The position numbers and the translations under genes were made by a program. Below are positions 57,329-64,000 of a stretch of DNA of 64,000 nt, piece by piece. The DNA comes from Vibrio casei (GTDB lineage: Bacteria; Pseudomonadota; Gammaproteobacteria; Enterobacterales; Vibrionaceae): assembly GCF_002218025.2 (NCBI RefSeq), contig NZ_AP018680.1, positions 2,294,001 to 2,358,000 of the forward strand. The letters run 5' to 3'. Each line of letters begins with the position of its first letter. The first letter of the stretch is position 1. The notes beneath the pieces were generated by a model. That model did no database searches. It was not told the origin of the DNA and was given only the letters and a program-made list of their open reading frames with translations.

Positions 57329-59641
57329 TTAAAATGCCGATCCAACGATCAAATAGAGAGACTTATACTGCTCTTCTGTTTGTCCATAGGCAAGAATAAT
57401 TGGGCCTAAAGGTGAATCTACCCCGGTAAAAACCGATCCAGCCATGTACATGGAGCTAGTATCAAATTTATTATTGGTATCTGCCCACACACCACCATAT
57501 TCAAGCGAAGCTCCTAGATAAACAGGGGAGCGAAATAAACCAAAATCATTATCAAACCATTTATAACGATACACCAAGCTACTGAACGCTTTATTTCGTC
57601 CAGATAAACTATCACGTGGAATTCCCGATAAATTGAGAAATCCACCTAGCTCTCTAGGATCAATCGGAACAAAGGAATTTTCACTGTCCACAATACCATA
57701 ATCAAACTTTGCCGCTAAAGTATGCTTCCCTAAACTTCGAGCCATCATAAGAGTTGAGCTGATTTCCGAAACCGTATCATCTAAAGAATGCCCATCATCA
57801 ACAATATTATCTTGGGATAATAAGTACTCCAGATCGATATAATAACCTTTAGTTGGAAAATTAAAATCATCTAAAGTATCAAAACGATAACGGATGTAAG
57901 CCCCTTGGCGAGTATAATCTGTTCCACCAAACACAGGCAACCCAGTAAGGCTAGTATCACCATCGGTGTAGCGCAGACCGACGCGAAACTCTTGCCACAA
58001 AGTCGGTTGAAGACCAAGTGCAACATCACCAATCAACTTAACATAATCAACGGGTAATGAATTTTCCGTATCGGAAAGTTGCGTTTTTTTAGTCTCAGGG
58101 TTAGAGACATTAAAATCTGCTGGGATAAATAAGCTCGATTTCTCATCGCTGTATGAGGCAGATGCAATAAAAAAGAAATTTTGGTTGTATGACATGGGTA
58201 CATACAATTCGAGCCCTAACAGTTTGTCCGTACCTATTTCAAAATTGGTTCTTAACTCGGCACCATCTTCACTTAAATCGGTAAAATTACTGGTGAAACC
58301 AATGGAATATTTGCTGGAGTTTTTAAAATTGTCTTCCATAAAAAATCGGAAGTCCATGTAGTTAGGCCCCCACTCTTTTTCATGTACGCTGACATTCAAA
58401 TCCGTACTTCCATCATCATTATTTTGGTAATCATAAGACACTTTTTCAAAGCGATCTAAAGCATACAAATCACGAATTTTCGTTTCAATATCTTCACTGT
58501 CATATTGTTGACCTGGCGAAATACCCAATCGATGTTCTAATAGTTTTTGATTGTAATGACTGTGATTATTAATATTCACATCCCTGATAATGAAATCAGA
58601 GCCACTTCGAAATTGAGAACGTTTGGCACTTTTATTTAGCTGATAATCCAAGTAAACCGATTCATTGACCGAATAGCGGACTAATTCACTTTGTTGTAAA
58701 ACCGCCGACTGATAACCTAACTTATAAGCTTTCGGCATTTCAGAAAAGTCCGTCGTGCCCATTTTTCCTACCTCAGGGCGAAGCAATACATCGTTTGTGG
58801 TGAGTAATCGAGCTTGATCTTGAGTGCTTCGGCGCACTAAATAATTCGACAGTTGGTCACCAACACTCAAAAAAGTATTCAGTTGTTCAATACTTTTATA
58901 ATCAGTACTAATATCAACCGCAATGATAACGTCCGCTCCCATTGAGCGAGCTAATTCAACAGGCATATTATTAGTAACGCCACCATCGACTAATAACATC
59001 CCTTTATAAGGATAAGGAGGAAGTGCACCAGGTACTGACATACTCGCCATCATAGCGTCCACTAATTCACCATCTTTTAGCACAACAGGCTTTAAATTAA
59101 CGATGTCAGTGGCGACCGCGCGATAATGTACTGGTAGTTCATCAAAGGATTTAAAAGCAGGTAAATTCCCAGTACTTTGGCGCAAAATGTGCAGCATATT
59201 TTGCCCTTGCACCACCCCTTTAGGCACTTTGACTTCAAACCACCTAAGGCCAAGATCCGTATGAAGTTGGTAGCGATCATCATATTCTTTATCGCGAACA
59301 CGGCGTTCACTACGATCCACACGATCGTTATAGCCAATATTCCAATCAATACCATTAACTGTATCGTTAATTTCCTTAGCGCTCATGCCCAATGCATATA
59401 AACCACCAACATACGATCCCATGCTTGTACCTGTCACAATATCAACGGGAATCTTCATTTCTTCTAAGGCTTGTAAAACACCAATATGCGCCGCACCTTT
59501 AGCTCCACCACCCGCCAACACAACGGCTATCGTTGGGCGAGTAGAACCGTCTGGTAACAATTCTCTTGCTTCAAGTTTAGATATAAAGCTAATAAGAGGA
59601 ATCGTGAATATTCCTAATAACATGCGGCGTAGAGTTAACAA
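57329..59641 (-). CDS. patatin-like phospholipase autotransporter (PlpD/type Vd-like)
   Basis: 770 residues. Signal peptide (to about 26, KLEA), then a patatin domain (about 35-330): oxyanion loop GGGAKG at 44-49, nucleophile Ser73 in GTSMG, and catalytic Asp in LLVDGGVTNNMPVE. Next a POTRA-like region (about 350-425, FIIRDVNINNHSHYN) and a C-terminal outer-membrane beta-barrel (about 430-770), ending LYLIVGSAF with terminal Phe. This is the layout of PlpD-type secretion, in which the barrel carries the lipase. Start: TTG 59641 has AAGGG 6 nt upstream; the ATG at 59623 has none, so I prefer TTG. Confidence 0.9.
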   Translation of the reverse strand: MLTLRRMLLGIFTIPLISFISKLEARELLPDGSTRPTIAVVLAGGGAKGAAHIGVLQALEEMKIPVDIVTGTSMGSYVGGLYALGMSAKEINDTVNGIDWNIGYNDRVDRSERRVRDKEYDDRYQLHTDLGLRWFEVKVPKGVVQGQNMLHILRQSTGNLPAFKSFDELPVHYRAVATDIVNLKPVVLKDGELVDAMMASMSVPGALPPYPYKGMLLVDGGVTNNMPVELARSMGADVIIAVDISTDYKSIEQLNTFLSVGDQLSNYLVRRSTQDQARLLTTNDVLLRPEVGKMGTTDFSEMPKAYKLGYQSAVLQQSELVRYSVNESVYLDYQLNKSAKRSQFRSGSDFIIRDVNINNHSHYNQKLLEHRLGISPGQQYDSEDIETKIRDLYALDRFEKVSYDYQNNDDGSTDLNVSVHEKEWGPNYMDFRFFMEDNFKNSSKYSIGFTSNFTDLSEDGAELRTNFEIGTDKLLGLELYVPMSYNQNFFFIASASYSDEKSSLFIPADFNVSNPETKKTQLSDTENSLPVDYVKLIGDVALGLQPTLWQEFRVGLRYTDGDTSLTGLPVFGGTDYTRQGAYIRYRFDTLDDFNFPTKGYYIDLEYLLSQDNIVDDGHSLDDTVSEISSTLMMARSLGKHTLAAKFDYGIVDSENSFVPIDPRELGGFLNLSGIPRDSLSGRNKAFSSLVYRYKWFDNDFGLFRSPVYLGASLEYGGVWADTNNKFDTSSMYMAGSVFTGVDSPLGPIILAYGQTEEQYKSLYLIVGSAF

Positions 59642-59719
59642 TCGATGCCCTTATCTAAAATAATGCGGTGATGATCTTCATCATAACCCGATCAACAATA
59701 AATAGCGTAATAGTGCTAA

Positions 59720-62101
59720 TTAAAAATCAAACAAAGACTTAATCCAACGCGTTGGGTTATTTTTACAAGCGTCTTTTAAGTTTCCATTAATGTCCCATTG
59801 GGGTAAATCAATATTCCCGCTACAGTCGGCGACATAACCGCCAGCTTGAGTGGATTCAAAATGTGTCGTCACAATGTTACTAGGCCATGGCAACGTTAAA
59901 CGTTCTGGTGTACGCAACGCTAAATAATTGGCATAAGTACGTAATGAACCACTTGAACCAGTAAGCTTAGTCGGCTTGTTGTCATCACGCCCCGTCCAAA
60001 TCGTCACCACTTCACGTCCATCAACACCAACAAACCAACTGTCACGACTGTCATTACTAGTACCAGTTTTGGCCGCTAAGGTTGCCCAGCCATATTGAGC
60101 TTGTAAGTAACGACTTGTCCCTTCACTGACCACTCGTTTCATAATATAAGTCGTCAACCATGCCGCTTGTTGTGGTACTTGCTGAGAAGCCCTTGGAATA
60201 CTTTCATACAACACATTGCCATCAACATCCAACACTGTACGTAAAGCCGTTAATGGCGCTCGCTTTCCAGAATTGGTGATGGTCTGAAACATTTGTGATA
60301 CTTGATACGGCGTTAAAGAAAAAGAACCTAAAAACATAGATGGCACAGGGCGGATTTCTTGTTTATCCACGCCTAATTTGCTTAATGTGTCCATCACAGC
60401 CGGAATCCCCAACTGCATACCTAAGTTCACGGTTGGGACATTCATCGATTTCGCCATGGCCTTATATAAAGGGACTTCACCACTGAACTTACGATCAAAG
60501 TTCTTTGGTGACCATGTTTTTCCTTGTTCATTGGTTAACGTAATAGGCTTATCGTCAAGAGTGGTACCTAAGTTGTATTTTTCAGGCGTCTCTAAAGCCG
60601 TCAAATAAATCGCCGGTTTCACTAACGAACCGATTTGACGAGACGCACTTAATGCCCGATTGAAACCATCAAAGCCGGCATGTTTTCCTCCTATCATCGC
60701 GCGAATTTCACCCGTCGTACGATCCACTGCGACCACTGCCGTTTCTAACCCTTTACCAGAGCGTTGCTCAAGCTGTGGCAATGTTTTATTCACTGCATTT
60801 TCTAAATAGGTTTGAGATACAGGATCTAAGGTAGTAAATAAACGTAACCCCGTATCAGACTTAAATTTATCACCGACCTTCTCTTTAAGCTCTCGTTGTA
60901 ATTGCTCAAAATAGGCAGGCTGACGCTTACCAAGGTGAGGATTTTTCTGTAAATCTAAATCACGAGTTGCCGCTTCATTAAATTGCGAAGGGGTTAAAAT
61001 ATCTTGGCTCATCATGAGCTCTAATACCAAATCACGACGATCTTTGGTTCGCTCAGGATGACGAATTGGGTTGTAATAAGAAGGGCCCTTCACCATACCC
61101 ACCAGCATCGCTAATTGATCAATGCGTAACTCTTGCAGTGGTTGTCCAAAATAATAACGTGATGCCAAAGCAAAACCATGAATGGCTTCACCGCCATTTT
61201 GGCCTAAATACACTTCATTTAAATACGCTTCAAGAATGCGATCTTTGCTGTAACGATAATCTAAAATCATCGCTATATACGCTTCTTTAAATTTACGCCA
61301 TAACGTCTTTTCACTGCTTAAAAAGAGATTCTTAGCCAATTGTTGCGTCAAGGTACTGCCGCCTTGTACTGCCCGCCCTGCACGTAAATTCACCACAAAT
61401 GCACGAGCAATCGCAACGGGAGAAACGCCTCCATGTTGATAAAAATTTCGATCCTCGGTCGATAACAAGGCCTCTACCATGGCGCTTGGAAATTGCTCAC
61501 GTTTTAAAAATAAACGGGTTTCTTCCTTTTTAGCTTCCAGCATTCCGAGCATTTTCGGCTCAATACGCAAAAAACCAAGATCGGCTTTAGAATCTAATGA
61601 TTGTATACGTTTCAAACCATTTTCATCAAAATAGAGCATAACGTGACGTGACGGCTCGGGGCCATTTTCAAATTCAAACGGACGACGGAATAATTCAATT
61701 TTAGTTGATGAGGCCGAATACTCCCCCGCTCGAATAGGGCTAGAGACTTTACGGTAGTTCAAGACGTCTAACTCTTGGCGTAATTTGGTTACCGTAACAT
61801 TGCTACCAGGTTCCAAATTCAGCACTCGAGCATACACAACCGTCGGCAATTCAAATAACTGCCCTTCAAAGCGCTGAGTAACTACGCCATTTAAATAAAA
61901 ACCAGCGGCCACCATAAATGCCATAAACACCAAGCCCAACTTCCACGTAAGGCTCCATAACTTACGCAGCCACGTTCTCTGGCTAGGAGATTTTTTCGGT
62001 GGTGATGTTTTTCGTGCACGCGCGGGCCCAGCTTTTCGAGGTGACGAATCAGAAACCTTACGGCGAGAAGATGTGGTTGACGGTGTTTTTCGTGGTGCCA
62101 T
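59720..62101 (-). CDS. mrcB: penicillin-binding protein 1B (bifunctional peptidoglycan synthase)
   Basis: 793 residues from ATG 62101; the frame continues to 62197, and TTG 62119 (after AAAGG) or ATG 62194 are possible alternative starts. Basic cytoplasmic tail (MAPRKTPSTTSSRRK), one membrane helix (LGLVFMAFMVAAGFYL), UB2H domain, GT51 glycosyltransferase with catalytic Glu in STEDRNFYQHGGVS and QGGSTLTQQLAKN, then transpeptidase with SxxK in GSLVKP, SMN, and KTGTSNDSRDSW. Builds glycan strands and cross-links them in the periplasm; activated by LpoB or CsiV-type partners in other species. Confidence 0.95.
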   Translation of the reverse strand: MAPRKTPSTTSSRRKVSDSSPRKAGPARARKTSPPKKSPSQRTWLRKLWSLTWKLGLVFMAFMVAAGFYLNGVVTQRFEGQLFELPTVVYARVLNLEPGSNVTVTKLRQELDVLNYRKVSSPIRAGEYSASSTKIELFRRPFEFENGPEPSRHVMLYFDENGLKRIQSLDSKADLGFLRIEPKMLGMLEAKKEETRLFLKREQFPSAMVEALLSTEDRNFYQHGGVSPVAIARAFVVNLRAGRAVQGGSTLTQQLAKNLFLSSEKTLWRKFKEAYIAMILDYRYSKDRILEAYLNEVYLGQNGGEAIHGFALASRYYFGQPLQELRIDQLAMLVGMVKGPSYYNPIRHPERTKDRRDLVLELMMSQDILTPSQFNEAATRDLDLQKNPHLGKRQPAYFEQLQRELKEKVGDKFKSDTGLRLFTTLDPVSQTYLENAVNKTLPQLEQRSGKGLETAVVAVDRTTGEIRAMIGGKHAGFDGFNRALSASRQIGSLVKPAIYLTALETPEKYNLGTTLDDKPITLTNEQGKTWSPKNFDRKFSGEVPLYKAMAKSMNVPTVNLGMQLGIPAVMDTLSKLGVDKQEIRPVPSMFLGSFSLTPYQVSQMFQTITNSGKRAPLTALRTVLDVDGNVLYESIPRASQQVPQQAAWLTTYIMKRVVSEGTSRYLQAQYGWATLAAKTGTSNDSRDSWFVGVDGREVVTIWTGRDDNKPTKLTGSSGSLRTYANYLALRTPERLTLPWPSNIVTTHFESTQAGGYVADCSGNIDLPQWDINGNLKDACKNNPTRWIKSLFDF

Positions 62102-62217
62102 CTTTTTTGGTGTGTTCAATGCATTGCCTTTACTTATTTTTTGTAGCTTATATCTTGCTACAAACATCCATTGTTTATTGATCGCGCTTGCCATCAATCT
62201 TCATTTTTCATCACTAA

Positions 62218-64000
62218 TTAGGGCTGAAAATGCCGTTTCATTTTTGTGGTTGCCACATGGTTTGCCGGATCATCAGGCCAGATATGTTTGGGATAACGGC
62301 CTTTCATTTCCTTTTGTACTTCTTTGTATGAACCTTGCCAAAAACCAGCCAAATCTTGCGTTACCTGCAATGGGCGTTGGGCTGGTGATAATAATTCTAA
62401 CACCAGTTTTTTCCGTCCTTGTGCTATCAGGGGGGAATCAGATTCACCGAACATTTCTTGCATTCGTACCGATAAAATAGGATCGCATTTTTCTTGATAA
62501 CGAATGGCTTTGCGAGTCCCCGTAGGCAATTGATAATGAGTTGGTAACCAAGTATCAATCTCTTTATTCAACGGCCAACCAAGATAAGCCGAAAGCGCTT
62601 GATGCACATCTATCTGCTTTATCTTGCTTATGGTATCTATTCCTACCATGTATGGTTCAAGCCAATGTTCGAGTTTTGCTAAAAGAATGTCATCACTCAC
62701 ACCCGGCCAACCTTTATCAGGTAACCATTCAGTTGCATTTCTTATCCGTTGCAATAAGTTAGCACTCTTATCACTCCACGATAAACTTGATAAACCTTTT
62801 CGACGGATAAAGTCTAAAATAGCCGCCTGAATCAAAGTAGGATCAATATGGGTGACATGGCGACGAGACAAAACTAACTGCCCAAAACATTGCTGTTGCT
62901 CTGCTATCATCTTGCCTTTAGCGTCATCCCATTGCACCACATCTCTCTCAACAATACGATCAGGAAGAGCATCAATTAAGGCTGACCAATCAATATGAAT
63001 GGCTCGGAAGATTTGACTCGTCATCGATTGAGCATTTCGCATTAAATCAACCGCAATCAACCCTTCTTGATTCGATAAAGAACTCGACTCATCAATATAT
63101 GCCCCATGCCCATTGGCTAATAGATATTGTCCTGAGGAATGGCGACGGCGCATCGCCACACGATCGGGAAAGGCCATAGCAATGCACACCGCCAATAAGT
63201 CAGCATCGACCTTTTTTAACTCAAAGGCTAGGTTTAACCCAAAGCTTATACTACAGCGCCTCGCCAACTGCTGACTACGGCGAGTCAGCATGGCCGTTTT
63301 ACTGTGTTGATTTTGCTGCCAACGATGCCAATCATGACTAATATCAAGACTGTTTCTTTCGGGCTCTTCTAGTAATGCAACAGACGCTAATGCCGCTTGT
63401 AGGTAAGCTTCACCTCGAACGTTAGCATGGCTTAACATCGCGGCGTAACGAGGCTCTATTCCCAGTGTTTGACTTTGTGTAGCAAGCTTAGTTAACTGCC
63501 CTTGCGGATTAAGCAAACCAAGCTGAATTAATAACTGTTTTGCTTGTTGCAAATGCGGCGCTGGAGGCAAATCAAGCCAACTTAACTCATCAACCTGTGA
63601 TGTTCCCCATTGCAGTAATTCCATTTGCAGTGATGTTAAATCACTCCTTAAAATTTCAGCTTGTGGCACAATCGGTTGGCGCTTTAAACTTTCTTCACTG
63701 TACATTCGAAAGCAAATGCCCGGCTCTAAACGTCCTGCTCGCCCAGCCCGCTGCTGCGCCGACGATTGAGCAATGATGTTTTCCTCTAAACGAGTAATCC
63801 CCGTTTTAGGATCAAACCTAGCAACTCTCTCTAAGCCACTGTCGACGACGAGGCGGATCCCTTCAATAGTCAAACTGGTTTCAGCAATATTGGTTGCTAA
63901 AACGATTTTACGGCGTCCTAATGTCGATGGGGTAATCGCCATTTGCTCAGCTTGGCTATCGAGTTGCCCATACAAAGGGCACACATCAATATCATCACTG
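62218..64000 (-). CDS. hrpB: ATP-dependent helicase HrpB (C-terminal part, cut by window edge)
   Basis: DExH-box helicase; the frame runs open to the window end (upstream of GTG 63984 it continues SDDID), so that GTG is not the start. Visible are motif IV-VI regions: CPLYGQLDSQAEQMAI, KIVLATNIAETSLTIEGIRLVVDSGLER, QRAGRAGRLEPG, then the winged-helix/ratchet HA2 domain and the HrpB C-terminal domain (KGRYPKHIWPDDPA). About 594 of roughly 820 residues are in view; the Walker A and DExH motifs lie outside. Its stop is about 116 nt before the chosen mrcB start, in the mrcB-hrpB order typical of E. coli and vibrios. Cellular role poorly defined. Confidence 0.93.
   Translation of the reverse strand, partial: SDDIDVCPLYGQLDSQAEQMAITPSTLGRRKIVLATNIAETSLTIEGIRLVVDSGLERVARFDPKTGITRLEENIIAQSSAQQRAGRAGRLEPGICFRMYSEESLKRQPIVPQAEILRSDLTSLQMELLQWGTSQVDELSWLDLPPAPHLQQAKQLLIQLGLLNPQGQLTKLATQSQTLGIEPRYAAMLSHANVRGEAYLQAALASVALLEEPERNSLDISHDWHRWQQNQHSKTAMLTRRSQQLARRCSISFGLNLAFELKKVDADLLAVCIAMAFPDRVAMRRRHSSGQYLLANGHGAYIDESSSLSNQEGLIAVDLMRNAQSMTSQIFRAIHIDWSALIDALPDRIVERDVVQWDDAKGKMIAEQQQCFGQLVLSRRHVTHIDPTLIQAAILDFIRRKGLSSLSWSDKSANLLQRIRNATEWLPDKGWPGVSDDILLAKLEHWLEPYMVGIDTISKIKQIDVHQALSAYLGWPLNKEIDTWLPTHYQLPTGTRKAIRYQEKCDPILSVRMQEMFGESDSPLIAQGRKKLVLELLSPAQRPLQVTQDLAGFWQGSYKEVQKEMKGRYPKHIWPDDPANHVATTKMKRHFQP

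Overview
This window is an ordinary chromosomal segment of a gamma-proteobacterium of the family Vibrionaceae, most likely a Vibrio. Gene content and local order match the V. cholerae large chromosome as I remember it: thr operon, arcA/arcB, gltBD, mtnN-btuF, and the complete chiS plus chitobiose-utilisation locus (the counterpart of VC0611-VC0622). The DNA is moderately AT-rich. I see no prophage, integron, transposase, CRISPR array, rRNA or tRNA.

Layout. 1-3.4 kb: threonine operon on the minus strand (thrB cut by the window edge, thrA, leader peptide thrL and its attenuator). 3.6-9.4 kb: RraA-family gene, arcA (plus, behind a perfect FNR-type box), convergent arcB, and upstream of arcB a PAS-GGDEF gene whose reading frame breaks at a T7-A4 slippery tract. 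9.4-16.2 kb: a structured leader region followed by gltBD (glutamate synthase). 16.3-22.4 kb: DUF1499 lipoprotein, mtnN, btuF, TRIC-family membrane protein, tyrS, an M23 peptidoglycan peptidase and erpA. 22.8-26.6 kb: hemL, an unlisted 37-residue Cys-rich membrane microprotein, an AI-2E-family membrane protein and rsmC. 26.9-45.8 kb: chiS and the long chitobiose operon (binding protein, two permeases, two ATPases, GH9, sugar kinase, GH20, GH94 phosphorylase, phosphohexomutase). 46.1-53.6 kb: emrD, a HopJ-family gene, the Fur-box-linked iron(III) transporter fbpABC, and glnK-amtB. 53.8-64 kb: yacL, acnB, a patatin-type autotransporter, mrcB (PBP1b) and the C-terminal part of hrpB.

How the genes fit together. 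ChiS, controlled in V. cholerae by the periplasmic chitin-oligosaccharide binding protein, activates the operon immediately downstream. Imported (GlcNAc)2 can be split by GH94 phosphorolysis or by GH20/GH9 hydrolysis, then passed to the kinase and phosphohexomutase towards amino-sugar phosphates. glnK-amtB and gltBD cover ammonium uptake and assimilation; arcA/arcB, acnB, erpA and fbpABC link respiration, the TCA cycle and Fe-S/iron supply.

I found no clearly new multi-gene system. The observations most worth checking are the GGDEF frame break at a -1-slippery heptamer immediately upstream of arcB, the 37-residue CC-motif membrane protein next to hemL, the palindrome and hairpin-rich leader ahead of gltB, a SlmA-like site and possible leader ORF in the chitobiose promoter region, two diverged copies of a structured intergenic repeat inside two different operons, and a 20-bp-phased direct repeat upstream of acnB.
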